From an uncultured Flavobacteriaceae bacterium (GTDB taxonomy: Bacteria > Bacteroidota > Bacteroidia > Flavobacteriales > Flavobacteriaceae): a stretch of DNA of 38,684 nucleotides. The translations under genes and the position numbers were made by a program. Below are positions 1 to 8,410 of this stretch, in pieces (the first letter of the stretch is position 1; each line of letters begins with the position of its first letter). A model generated the notes under the pieces. It ran no database searches. It was not told where the DNA came from and saw only the letters and a program-made list of their open reading frames with translations. The DNA lies in assembly GCA_913043275.1 (NCBI GenBank), contig CAJWLL010000017.1:1-38684 (forward strand), read 5' to 3'.

Positions 1-2
1 TG

Positions 3-1877
3 CCTGAGTTTTTGGCACCAATTAACGATCTTTTTTTGGAAGAAATAAATATTTTAAAATCTTATTTATATTTTTATTTATCTAATAATATACCAATTGA
101 TCTCAGAGAAGATCATTGGATTATCGGAGGGCTTCAGACCTACTTGATGATCAAGTATATTGAGAAATACTATCCCGAGGAGAAGTACCTTGGACGTGCT
201 GGAGGCTTTAAATTCATGAAAGCATATACCTTAGCCGATATCGAGTTCAATGAAAGTTTTTGGATGTATTATGAGTTTATGGAACGTGCTAACCTTCATC
301 AGTCAGATTTATTACCTAAAGATCAGTTGGTGAAATTCAATGAAAAGATTGGCTCTCCCTACCATGCTGGTGTTGGATTGAGATACATAGAGAATTACAT
401 TGGGAAAAAATCCATAGAAAAGGTGTTCAGAGAATATTTAAATCAAACTGGGGAGCCAATTAGTATAATTGATTTATTGAATAAACACAGTCCAAAAAAT
501 ATCGATTGGTTTCAAAATTTTTATCTTAAAGAACGTCTACCCATAGATATTAAAATTAAAAGCATTAAAAGGGAAAAAGATAGTATTGAGGTAAAAATAT
601 CTAAATATTCGGACAACAAAATTCCGTTTGTGCTTTCTCAAGTTAAAGACAATAATATACTCGAAAAACGTTGGATTGAGAATATAGGAACTGTCTCTAC
701 TGTAACCCTTTACAATCTGAAACCAGATTATATTGCCATTAATCCTGAAATACGTCTGCCTGAGACTGACAAAAATAATAATTGGCGATACGTCAAAAAT
801 ATTCTGAACTTAAAACCCATTCAATTTAACTTTTTGAGGGATTATGAATCGCCCAAAAGGAATCAAATTTATTACAATCCTGTAGTCAATTATAATTTGT
901 ATGATGGATTATCACTTGGTTCTAGATTTTATGACAAGGGACTGTTGACTCAAAAATTTACATTTGAATTGATGCCACAATATTCTTCATTGCAAAAGGA
1001 TTTGGTTGGCAAAGTAAGGATGACTTATCTTATTAATAAAGTGGGGAAGTCAAATTATGCTACTTCTTTAAATTTTTTTGGGAGCAGTTATCACTATCTT
1101 GAAAACTTTAGGTATCAAGTCATTACACCCGGTATAACTTTTTATTTCAGAACTCCTGATTTTAGATCCAATAAGAGCAATGCTCTTGGTTTATATTATT
1201 ATAGTGTTAAAAGAGAGAGCACACCTAACCCCGTCACCACCCCCAACTATGAACTTTTTTATTTGAGGTATATCAATTCAAATCGTGGAGCATTAAAACA
1301 TACCAACCTTGAAACCGGCTTTCAGTTTTCAAATAAATTTACGAAAATTGAATTTTCATTTGACTACAGAAGACTACTTCCCAGCGGAAGTCAATTCACA
1401 GCAAGATTTTTTGCTGGAAAATTTTTAAAACACAACCAACGGGAAACAAACTATTTTGATTTTAACCTCAACCGACCAAAAGATTATCTCTTCAGATATA
1501 ATTATTTTGGAAGGTCTGAGGACAAGGGAATTTTTAGTCAACAAATTGTAATGGCCGAGGGTGGTTTCAAATCCATGTTTTTTCCTGCAACAGCAAATGA
1601 TTATTTGTTGTCAACGAATCTAACAATAGGTATTTGGAAGTGGATTGAAGCCTATACAGATTTGGGAGTAGTCAAAAACTACAAAATGGACTCTCATTTC
1701 TTTTATAGTTCTGGGATTCGTTTTAATATCTTACCGGATTATTTAGAAGTGTTTTTTCCACTCCACAGCAGTAATGGTTCCGAATTCAATGATGTGTCTT
1801 ATGAAACAAAAATACGTTTTATACTTACTTTCAGTCCCAAACAGTTGAAAAGCCTTTTTTCGAGAAGATGGTTCTAG
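3..1877 (+). CDS. M1-like metallopeptidase with C-terminal outer-membrane barrel (5' partial)
   Basis: The reading frame is open to the left edge, so the true start lies outside the window. The first ~170 residues resemble the helical part of M1 (gluzincin) aminopeptidases downstream of the zinc site; the stretch around HWIIGGLQTYL matches the usual W-L-x-E-G-x-A-x-Y region. The HExxH motif itself would lie upstream and is not seen, so activity cannot be judged. From about residue 275 the protein changes to alternating aromatic/polar strands, with many Tyr, Phe and Asn residues, and it ends in RRWF. A terminal aromatic residue is typical of outer-membrane beta-barrels. The visible part therefore looks like a peptidase joined to a barrel, probably anchored in the outer membrane. 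The peptidase call rests on family resemblance only; the barrel is inferred from strand pattern and terminus. The next gene starts 72 bp downstream on the same strand. Confidence 0.6.
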   Translation, partial: PEFLAPINDLFLEEINILKSYLYFYLSNNIPIDLREDHWIIGGLQTYLMIKYIEKYYPEEKYLGRAGGFKFMKAYTLADIEFNESFWMYYEFMERANLHQSDLLPKDQLVKFNEKIGSPYHAGVGLRYIENYIGKKSIEKVFREYLNQTGEPISIIDLLNKHSPKNIDWFQNFYLKERLPIDIKIKSIKREKDSIEVKISKYSDNKIPFVLSQVKDNNILEKRWIENIGTVSTVTLYNLKPDYIAINPEIRLPETDKNNNWRYVKNILNLKPIQFNFLRDYESPKRNQIYYNPVVNYNLYDGLSLGSRFYDKGLLTQKFTFELMPQYSSLQKDLVGKVRMTYLINKVGKSNYATSLNFFGSSYHYLENFRYQVITPGITFYFRTPDFRSNKSNALGLYYYSVKRESTPNPVTTPNYELFYLRYINSNRGALKHTNLETGFQFSNKFTKIEFSFDYRRLLPSGSQFTARFFAGKFLKHNQRETNYFDFNLNRPKDYLFRYNYFGRSEDKGIFSQQIVMAEGGFKSMFFPATANDYLLSTNLTIGIWKWIEAYTDLGVVKNYKMDSHFFYSSGIRFNILPDYLEVFFPLHSSNGSEFNDVSYETKIRFILTFSPKQLKSLFSRRWF

Positions 1878-1949
1878 AAATCATTTTTTTTCACAGCTTT
1901 TAGATTTGGTATTACTCCAAATCAATTTTTTGTAAATTTACCTTCCAAA

Positions 1950-4358
1950 ATGAAGATTGACAGCCAAGAAATCAATTCTATTCTAAGTTTCGAGGACTAC
2001 CAAAAACAGATTCTCGAAGATTACAAAGTTATCTTTACCAGTCGCGAAACCAGTATACTTGGTCGCAGAGAAGTACTAAGTGGTAAAGGGACTTTCGGAA
2101 TTTTTGGTGATGGCAAAGAACTGCCTCAAATTGTTCTAAACCGGTTCTTTGAGCCAGGAGATTTTCGATCAGGATACTACAGAGACCAAACAATTTTGCT
2201 TGCTCAAGGTCATCTAAGCCCCGAAAAAATTTTTGCTGCCATATATTCTCATCCTGATATCGAAAAAGAACCCATGTCAGGTGGGAGACAAATGGTAGGT
2301 CATTTTTCCAACACTTTGGTTGATGAAAAAGGAATTTGGTTAGATCAGACTCTTACCAAAAACCACGTTTCAGATGTTTCTTCCACTGCAGCACAAATGC
2401 CTCGATTAATAGGCCTAGCTCAAGCCTCTAAGATTTATAGAAAATTAAAAATTAAAAATGCTAAGAAGTTTTCCAATAATGGAAATGAAATTGCTTGGGG
2501 AACAATTGGAAATGCAAGTACTAGCGAAGGTTTGTTTTTTGAAGCCATCAATACAGCAGGAGTATTACAAATACCAATAGTTATGAGTGTTTGGGATGAC
2601 GGTTATGGAATTTCTGTAGATAACAAACAACAAACTACCAAGGAAAGTATTTCCAAAGCACTGAGTGGTTTTGCTAGAGAAGATGATATGGGAATTGATA
2701 TTTTGACTGTTAAAGGCTGGGATTATTCAGCACTTGTTGAGACATATTCCTACGCTTCAAAAATTGCTCGTGAACAACATATCCCTGTTCTAGTTCATGT
2801 TACAGAGCTTACTCAGCCCCTTGGACACTCTACTTCTGGTTCTCATGAGAGGTATAAGTCTAAGGAAAGGTTAGAATGGGAGAAGGAATATGACTGTAAT
2901 CTAAAGATGCGAGAATGGATTCTTTTCAATGGAATATCTGACGAGGAATCACTAAATGAAATAGAAAGTGAAATCAAAAAAATAGTTAAAGAGGCCAAAA
3001 AAAAATCTTGGAAAGCCTACCAAAAACCTATTTTAAATCAAAGAGATCGACTCAATGAATTTTTGAAAGAATACTTAATACAAACCAATAACGATGTAGA
3101 ATTAAAAATCCTTCAAAAAAAATTGAATGACAAAAGAGAAATCTTTTATCACGATGTGATCTCCACAGCAAGGAAAACATTCCCAATACTGATTAAAAAA
3201 GAGATCAATAATACCAAGTTTTTTAAAAAGTGGTTAAAAGACATCAAAGACACATTACAAGAAAAATACTCTTCCCATCTTTTTAGTGAAGGGATCAATG
3301 GAACTGACCACGTTGAATGTGTCCCAATAAAATACGAATCGGAAGCTCCCATGGTTGATGGAAGAATCATTTTAAGAGACAATTTTGACAAATTGCTCAA
3401 AAATGAAAATCGTTTAATTATTTTTGGAGAGGACACTGGGAAAATTGGAGGAGTCAATCAGGGTTTAGAGGGATTACAAGAGAAATACGGTAAATTAAGG
3501 ATTGCCGACACTGGAATAAGAGAGGCGACAATAGTTGGGCAAGGAATTGGTATGTCGATTCGTGGTTTAAAACCTATTGCAGAAATTCAGTATTTGGATT
3601 ATATATTATATTGTATACAGATTTTAAGTGATGATTTGGCATCGCTAAGTTATCGAACCAAAGGGAGACAATTGGCACCTCTTATAATCAGAACGAGAGG
3701 CCACAGACTTGAGGGTATTTGGCATTCTGGCTCACCCATGGGTAGTCTGATTAATTTGATCAGGGGTATGCAACTTTTAGTCCCACGAAATATGACCCAA
3801 GCAGCTGGATTTTACAATACTTTACTTAGAGCCAACCAACCTGCAGTTGTTATAGAGTCACTTAACGGATATCGGATAAAAGAGAAACTGCCTTCAAATC
3901 TAGGGAAATTTTGTTTGCCCATTGGTAAAATTGAAGTACTGAAGGAGGGAACTGATATCACCTTAATTTCCTATGGATCAACATTGAGAATTGTTCATGA
4001 TGTAGCACTAAAGCTGGATGGCTATAACATAAGCTCAGAAGTAATTGATATACAAACGCTAATCCCCTTTGACAAAGAAAAAGAAATAAGACAGAGCATA
4101 GCTAAGACCAGCCGTTTGCTGATTGTGGATGAGGATCTGCCAGGAGGTGCATCGGCTTATATTTTACAACAACTGTTAGAAGAACAAACAATTTACCCAC
4201 TATTGGATTGCCAACCCAGGCTACTCACTGCTAAAGAACATCGTCCTGCATATGGTGAAGATGGCGACTATTTTTCAAAACCCTCTGCGGATGATATATT
4301 TGAATGTGTTTATGAAATAATACACGAAAACAATCCCAATAAATTTCCTTTACTTTGA
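1950..4358 (+). CDS. Fused alpha-keto acid dehydrogenase E1 (alpha plus beta subunits)
   Basis: This 802-residue protein is a thiamine-pyrophosphate-dependent E1 decarboxylase of the pyruvate/branched-chain 2-oxo acid dehydrogenase type, with both subunits in one chain. Residues ~1-390 are the alpha part, with the cofactor motif at 187-222 (GNAS...WDDGYGIS). Residues ~455-800 are the beta part, starting near LIIFGEDTG and ending in the transketolase C-terminal domain (LLIVDEDLPGG). In the usual alpha motif, GDG is followed by NN; here Asp is replaced by Asn and the NN pair by DD. The fusion occurs in Bacteroidota as a known family. Which 2-oxo acid is used cannot be told from sequence, and no E2 or E3 gene is nearby. 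The start is the ATG after an A-rich stretch, with a weak TAAATTTA promoter-like element at 1933-1940. The stop lies 2 bp from the convergent holA stop. Confidence 0.88.
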   Translation: MKIDSQEINSILSFEDYQKQILEDYKVIFTSRETSILGRREVLSGKGTFGIFGDGKELPQIVLNRFFEPGDFRSGYYRDQTILLAQGHLSPEKIFAAIYSHPDIEKEPMSGGRQMVGHFSNTLVDEKGIWLDQTLTKNHVSDVSSTAAQMPRLIGLAQASKIYRKLKIKNAKKFSNNGNEIAWGTIGNASTSEGLFFEAINTAGVLQIPIVMSVWDDGYGISVDNKQQTTKESISKALSGFAREDDMGIDILTVKGWDYSALVETYSYASKIAREQHIPVLVHVTELTQPLGHSTSGSHERYKSKERLEWEKEYDCNLKMREWILFNGISDEESLNEIESEIKKIVKEAKKKSWKAYQKPILNQRDRLNEFLKEYLIQTNNDVELKILQKKLNDKREIFYHDVISTARKTFPILIKKEINNTKFFKKWLKDIKDTLQEKYSSHLFSEGINGTDHVECVPIKYESEAPMVDGRIILRDNFDKLLKNENRLIIFGEDTGKIGGVNQGLEGLQEKYGKLRIADTGIREATIVGQGIGMSIRGLKPIAEIQYLDYILYCIQILSDDLASLSYRTKGRQLAPLIIRTRGHRLEGIWHSGSPMGSLINLIRGMQLLVPRNMTQAAGFYNTLLRANQPAVVIESLNGYRIKEKLPSNLGKFCLPIGKIEVLKEGTDITLISYGSTLRIVHDVALKLDGYNISSEVIDIQTLIPFDKEKEIRQSIAKTSRLLIVDEDLPGGASAYILQQLLEEQTIYPLLDCQPRLLTAKEHRPAYGEDGDYFSKPSADDIFECVYEIIHENNPNKFPLL

Positions 4359-4360
4359 TT

Positions 4361-5362
4361 TTAGGATGCAAATACCTTGACCAGTAGATCTTTTAGTACA
4401 TGATTCTCCTTTCCTGACTTGACCCCTACTCCTTTGCTTTTTAAATCAGCCTCTAAAACCAATGTGATGGCCATGCTTGCTTGTTTGAGGGTGAATTTTT
4501 TACTGGCATGCTCATAGTCTCTAACAAAATAAGGATTAATCCCCAAAGAAGTAGCGGCTATGGATTTATCTCCTAAGCCATGATACAACAAGACCCTTCT
4601 GAAAAAGTTATAGAGGCCTGAAATTGTTAACACGATGGGGTGCTTATTTGGATTATCAGCCATATACTTTAAGATTTTAGTGCATTGGTAAAAATCACGC
4701 TTCCCTATTGCTTTATAAAGTTCGAAATTGTTGTAATCTTTACTGAAACCTATATGTTGCTCTATAATTTCAGGTGTGATTTTAGAATTTTTATCAAAAA
4801 CGATTTTTAGTTTCTCAATTTCTTTTTCGATTTTGTTTAAATCTTTACCCAAAGCTTCGGATAAAATTTGGAGTGTCTTGGCATCAATTATAAAATGAGC
4901 CGCCTGCAATCGATTGGATATCCATTCAGCTATTTGATTGTCGTACAAGGCTTTTGTTTCAAGGAGTGCACCAAATTTTTTGGCAGCTTTGTAAAGCTTT
5001 TTTCTTTTGTCAAAAGGTTTGTATTTGAAACAAAAAACAATAATAGTTTTCGCTTGCGGTTGTTTGAGGAATTCTGCAATCATATCGGTAGATTTTTCTA
5101 GATGCTGCGCCTCTCTAACTACTACCAAATGATGTGAAGACAAAAGAGGGAATCTCTTTGCTGTTTCAATGATCTGGAGTGGTTCTACTTCTTTTCCATA
5201 AAATAACGAATAATCAAAAGAACGTGATTCTTCGTCGGTCAGTTTTTCTGTGATTTTAGACTCAAAACTGTCTATAAAATAAGGCTCTGTTCCAGACAGT
5301 AGATAAAAAGGTTTGTATTCTCCCCGATCAATCGACGACATTAGTTGATAAAATTCCTGCAT
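4361..5362 (-). CDS. holA: DNA polymerase III subunit delta
   Basis: This is the delta subunit of the clamp loader, which opens the beta sliding clamp during replication. The N-terminal part (FYLLSGTEPYFIDSF) is the conserved start of the HolA family, where the P-loop-like position is degenerate because delta does not hydrolyse ATP. The middle (EALGKDLNKIEKEIEKL) is the family's conserved helix in domain II. The 333-residue length fits. I chose the ATG at 5362, giving MQEFYQLMSS. The frame continues upstream for 17 codons, but that extension runs into the divergent gene's leader and lacks family features. The divergent gene starts at 5391, so the two genes share a 28-bp start region containing an inverted repeat. 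Confidence 0.88.
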   Translation of the reverse strand: MQEFYQLMSSIDRGEYKPFYLLSGTEPYFIDSFESKITEKLTDEESRSFDYSLFYGKEVEPLQIIETAKRFPLLSSHHLVVVREAQHLEKSTDMIAEFLKQPQAKTIIVFCFKYKPFDKRKKLYKAAKKFGALLETKALYDNQIAEWISNRLQAAHFIIDAKTLQILSEALGKDLNKIEKEIEKLKIVFDKNSKITPEIIEQHIGFSKDYNNFELYKAIGKRDFYQCTKILKYMADNPNKHPIVLTISGLYNFFRRVLLYHGLGDKSIAATSLGINPYFVRDYEHASKKFTLKQASMAITLVLEADLKSKGVGVKSGKENHVLKDLLVKVFAS

Positions 5363-5375
5363 CCTAAAAAAATAT

Positions 5376-5389
5376 ATGCAATTTTGCAT
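5376..5389. repeat. Short inverted repeat between divergent starts
   Basis: ATGCAA and TTGCAT are separated by TT and lie in the 28-bp gap between the starts of holA and the divergent nuclease-like gene. The position would suit a regulator binding site, or the repeat may be chance in AT-rich DNA. Confidence 0.3.
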
Positions 5390-5390
5390 T

Positions 5391-5843
5391 ATGGAAAAAC
5401 TCAATTTTCCCAAGTTCGATTTCTCCTTTAAAAGTAAGGAAAATAAAACCTATATATTTGATCCAATAAGAAAAAAATGGATCGTTTTAACCTCTGAAGA
5501 ATGGGTGCGTCAGCATTGTATTCAATTCCTTTTGAAAATCAAAAAAGTTCCTTTAGGCTTTATCCAGGTCGAAAAAAAAATATACATTAATAGCACTGTA
5601 AAAAGGTATGACTTGGTTGTCTTCAAACCTGACCAATCCATTGAGGTTCTTGTTGAATGCAAAGCAACTAATGTAAGTTTGAAACAAAAAACTTTCGATC
5701 AAATTGCTCAATATAACTCTGTACTAAAAAGTGATTATCTTATGCTTACAAATGGTTTAATTCATTTTTTTTGTAAAATGGATTTCAAAAATGGCCAATA
5801 TTGTTTCTTGCCAGATTTACCTAATCACAATTCCAGCAAATGA
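5391..5843 (+). CDS. HsdR N-terminal-like (PD-(D/E)XK) small protein
   Basis: This 150-residue protein resembles stand-alone proteins carrying the N-terminal domain of type I restriction enzyme R subunits (HSDR_N_2 family). The nuclease-like core is visible as RYDLVVF, then VLVECKA, then QIAQYN, matching the D...ExK and following Gln of PD-(D/E)XK enzymes. No helicase domain follows and no hsdM or hsdS gene is present, so a restriction system is not supported. The start at 5391 (MEKLNF) is preferred over an ATG five codons upstream, which lies inside the inverted repeat. The stop overlaps the next start in ATGA (5840-5843), so the two genes are probably translationally coupled. Its biological role is unknown. 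Confidence 0.75.
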   Translation: MEKLNFPKFDFSFKSKENKTYIFDPIRKKWIVLTSEEWVRQHCIQFLLKIKKVPLGFIQVEKKIYINSTVKRYDLVVFKPDQSIEVLVECKATNVSLKQKTFDQIAQYNSVLKSDYLMLTNGLIHFFCKMDFKNGQYCFLPDLPNHNSSK

Positions 5844-6820
5844 GTTCAATTGCTATTGCCATTTTAAACTGGAATGGAGAGAAGTTGCTAAAACGTTTCC
5901 TCAAGAATGTAGTTGATAACAGTCCTCTAGCAATAGTATACCTAATTGATAACAATTCTACCGATGACTCTATTCTTTATGTTGAAAAAAACCATTCCAC
6001 TGTTAAAATTATTTTACTTGATAAAAATTATGGGTATGCTGGGGGATATAATAAAGGAATAAACTCTATTGAAGAGGATATAATTTGTTTGCTTAACAAT
6101 GACGTTATGGTAAAGCCAAAATGGCTACCTCCTGTTTTGGGTTTTTTCAAAAATTATCCCAAAACAGCTATTGCTCAACCTCACATCATGGACTTGAACA
6201 AACCAAATAAATTTGAATATGCTGGAGCAGCAGGTGGGTTTATTGACCGTTTGGGTTATCCCTATTGCCGTGGTAGGTTGTTCAGTAATTTGGAGGAAGA
6301 TCACGGCCAATACGATAAGAATAAACAAATATTTTGGGCAAGTGGTTCCTGTTTTTTTGTAAGAAAAAAGGTTTTTCAGTCCTTGGGAGGGTTCGATGAA
6401 GATTTTTTTGCCCATATGGAAGAAATAGATTTTTGCTGGAGGGCATTCAATAAAAATTTAAAAATTTATTCATTGTACCAAACCAAAGTATATCATCTTG
6501 GTGGTGGTACTTTAAAACCTTCTCCCCAAAAAACCTATCTAAATTTTAGAAACTCCCTCTATCTTTTACTCAAAAACTTGCCAAAAAAAAAAGGTGTTAT
6601 AATTTTTGAGCGAATTATTTGGGATGGAATTGCGGTTTTATTCTTCATTCTAACATTAAATTTTTTAAATGCTTTTGCTGTTATTAGAGCCCACTATTCA
6701 TTTTATATAAACTACAGTAAAATAAAACGAAAACGCTCTAAAAGCAATCTATTAGGTGACTATTATACACAATCTAATCTGCCTTTTAGCTATTTTCTTC
6801 TTAGAAAAAAGAATTTCTGA
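5840..6820 (+). CDS. Glycosyltransferase family 2
   Basis: This 326-residue GT-A fold glycosyltransferase has the usual family 2 landmarks: an N-terminal nucleotide-binding strand (AIAILNWNG), LIDNNSTDDS, NYGYAGGYNKG, the metal-site region LLNNDVM, and GGFDEDFFAHMEEIDFCWR. The last of these resembles rhamnosyltransferase-type enzymes. A hydrophobic segment near residues 260-285 (GIAVLFFILTLNFLNAF) suggests membrane association. It probably adds sugars to a surface glycan; the sugar and acceptor cannot be named. The start overlaps the preceding stop. No glycan cluster surrounds it, although flippase and YfhO-like genes lie 25 kb away in this window. Confidence 0.87.
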   Translation: MSSIAIAILNWNGEKLLKRFLKNVVDNSPLAIVYLIDNNSTDDSILYVEKNHSTVKIILLDKNYGYAGGYNKGINSIEEDIICLLNNDVMVKPKWLPPVLGFFKNYPKTAIAQPHIMDLNKPNKFEYAGAAGGFIDRLGYPYCRGRLFSNLEEDHGQYDKNKQIFWASGSCFFVRKKVFQSLGGFDEDFFAHMEEIDFCWRAFNKNLKIYSLYQTKVYHLGGGTLKPSPQKTYLNFRNSLYLLLKNLPKKKGVIIFERIIWDGIAVLFFILTLNFLNAFAVIRAHYSFYINYSKIKRKRSKSNLLGDYYTQSNLPFSYFLLRKKNF

Positions 6821-6892
6821 AAGTCGAAGGCATTTTATCGGTTTTTATATTATTTTAGCTGAAATTTAATAAATTGTTACAACAAAATTAAA

Positions 6893-7741
6893 ATGAAAAA
6901 ACACCTTGCAATTATATCAATTACTGCTATTGCCCTTCTTTCATCTTGTGTTTCTCAAAAGAAATTCACTGAACTCGAAAGCCTTCAACAAAACACCAAA
7001 AGTTTGTTAGATAGCGCAACTGTCAAATTAAACTCTTGTAATGAAGAAAAAGAGGCTTCAGAAGCTCGTTTGGCTTCTTTGCAAGACAGAGTTACCTTTC
7101 TTCAGGCAAACAACCAAGACCTTATAAACAATATCGGAAATTTAACGACACTCTCCCAAAAAGGGGCTGAAAACCTAGAAATGTCGTTGGAAAGTATGAA
7201 GGAGAAAGATATGAGAATTCAATCCATGCAAGAAGCCGTTACCAAAAAGGATTCTGTTACCCTTGCTTTGGTTACCAGTTTAAAAGGAGTCTTAGGCAAC
7301 ATGAGTGATGATGACATAGAAATCAATGTAGAAAAAGGAGTCGTATATGTTTCCATCTCTGACAAGCTTTTGTTCAGAAGTGGAAGCTTCACACTTACTC
7401 AAAGGGCAAAAGAAGTACTGGGTAAAGTTGCTAAAGTAGTAAATGACAAGCCAGAAATTGAATTTATGGTAGAAGGACATACTGACAATGTCCCAATCAA
7501 AATTGATGGAATTGAGGACAATTGGGATTTAAGTGTCAAACGCGCCACTTCCGTTGTTAGAATACTTCAAAACGATTTTGATGTAAGTCCCTCGAGAATG
7601 ACCGCTGCGGGTAGGAGTTACTTTATACCACTTACTGATAATGATAATGCAGCCAACAGAGCTCGAAATAGGAGAACTCGAATCATAGTGCTTCCTAAAT
7701 TAGATCAATTCTATGATTTGATTGAACAAGGCATGAAATAA
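6893..7741 (+). CDS. OmpA-family lipoprotein
   Basis: The 282-residue protein begins with a lipoprotein signal peptide ending at LLSSC, with Cys19 as the lipidated residue. Residues ~25-115 are rich in Leu, Glu, Gln and Asn in a coiled-coil-like pattern. The C-terminal half, ~150-275, is an OmpA-like peptidoglycan-binding domain with VEGHTDNVPI and the conserved NRARNRRTRIIVLP region. It is expected in the outer membrane facing the periplasm, tying the membrane to the wall. The gene is monocistronic by appearance: 72 bp separate it from the glycosyltransferase, and an intrinsic terminator follows 25 bp after its stop. Confidence 0.92.
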   Translation: MKKHLAIISITAIALLSSCVSQKKFTELESLQQNTKSLLDSATVKLNSCNEEKEASEARLASLQDRVTFLQANNQDLINNIGNLTTLSQKGAENLEMSLESMKEKDMRIQSMQEAVTKKDSVTLALVTSLKGVLGNMSDDDIEINVEKGVVYVSISDKLLFRSGSFTLTQRAKEVLGKVAKVVNDKPEIEFMVEGHTDNVPIKIDGIEDNWDLSVKRATSVVRILQNDFDVSPSRMTAAGRSYFIPLTDNDNAANRARNRRTRIIVLPKLDQFYDLIEQGMK

Positions 7742-7766
7742 GAACCTTCAAACGGCTTAAAGAAAG

Positions 7767-7794
7767 CATCCGTAATTGGCGGATGTTTTTTTTT
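7767..7794 (+). terminator. Intrinsic terminator after the OmpA lipoprotein gene
   Basis: CATCCG (7767-7772) pairs with CGGATG (7780-7785) around a 7-nt loop, followed by nine T residues. An A-rich flank on the left (AAAGAAAG) could let it act in both directions between the two convergent genes. The T-tract runs into the stop codon of the minus-strand gene. Confidence 0.88.
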
Positions 7795-8410
7795 ACAACA
7801 GATCTAAGGCCCCCTTTCCCTTCCTCACAATCTCAGGGACAGAACTACACAAGTCCACTATGGTTGATGGAACATTACCGCAAAAACCATCCTCCAACAT
7901 TAGATCAATATCACTTTCCCAGCGCTCATAAATCATATCGGGATCTGTGGTATAATCCAAAATTTCGTCTTGATCATGTAATGAAGTTGTAACCAAAGGA
8001 ACTTTGAGTAACTCCGTAAAAGCCTCCAGTATGGGATGCTTGGCCATTCTAATACCAATTGACTTCCGCTTTTCGAAAGGTTTTTGAAGTTTTAAACAAG
8101 GCAGAATAAAAGTATATGGCCCCGGTAAACAACGTTTTAACAGCTTAAAAGTAGAATTGTTCAAAGGTTTGACATAATTGGACAAATCGCTAAAGTCTCT
8201 CATAAAAAAACTAAAGGGAGCTTTATCTAATCTGACTTTCTTGATATTGGCCAAACGTTGCAAGCCTTGTAAATTATCACTCAAACATCCCAAAGCATAA
8301 ACCGTATCGGTAGGATAAATAATCAGTCCTCCTTGTTCAAGTGCATCTGCTGTTTTTGTTAGGAATTTGAGATTGGGTTTGGATTGATAGAATTTTAAAA
8401 GCTCTGCCAT
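7793..8410 (-). CDS. YciO-type Sua5/YrdC family protein
   Basis: This 205-residue protein has the YrdC-like fold that binds double-stranded RNA or nucleotides. In TsaC/Sua5 enzymes the fold makes threonylcarbamoyl-AMP for t6A modification of tRNA. The N-terminal GGLIIYPTDTVYALGC and the K-V-R at 58-60 are as expected. The Ser-x-Asn of the active YrdC motif is missing: residues 141-146 read TTSLHD. Overall it is closer to E. coli YciO, including the VPSTIVDL and VVREG-like C-terminus. A genome annotation pipeline might call it L-threonylcarbamoyladenylate synthase; I think YciO-like is safer. Its ATG shares one base with the stop of the upstream helicase gene (TAATG), indicating translational coupling. 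Confidence 0.82.
   Translation of the reverse strand: MAELLKFYQSKPNLKFLTKTADALEQGGLIIYPTDTVYALGCLSDNLQGLQRLANIKKVRLDKAPFSFFMRDFSDLSNYVKPLNNSTFKLLKRCLPGPYTFILPCLKLQKPFEKRKSIGIRMAKHPILEAFTELLKVPLVTTSLHDQDEILDYTTDPDMIYERWESDIDLMLEDGFCGNVPSTIVDLCSSVPEIVRKGKGALDLL

Noticed and set aside
5391-5843. Restriction-modification or defence system based on the HsdR-like gene
   Set aside because: It has only the N-terminal nuclease-like domain; there is no methyltransferase, specificity subunit or helicase partner nearby. Such stand-alone proteins are common in Bacteroidota.
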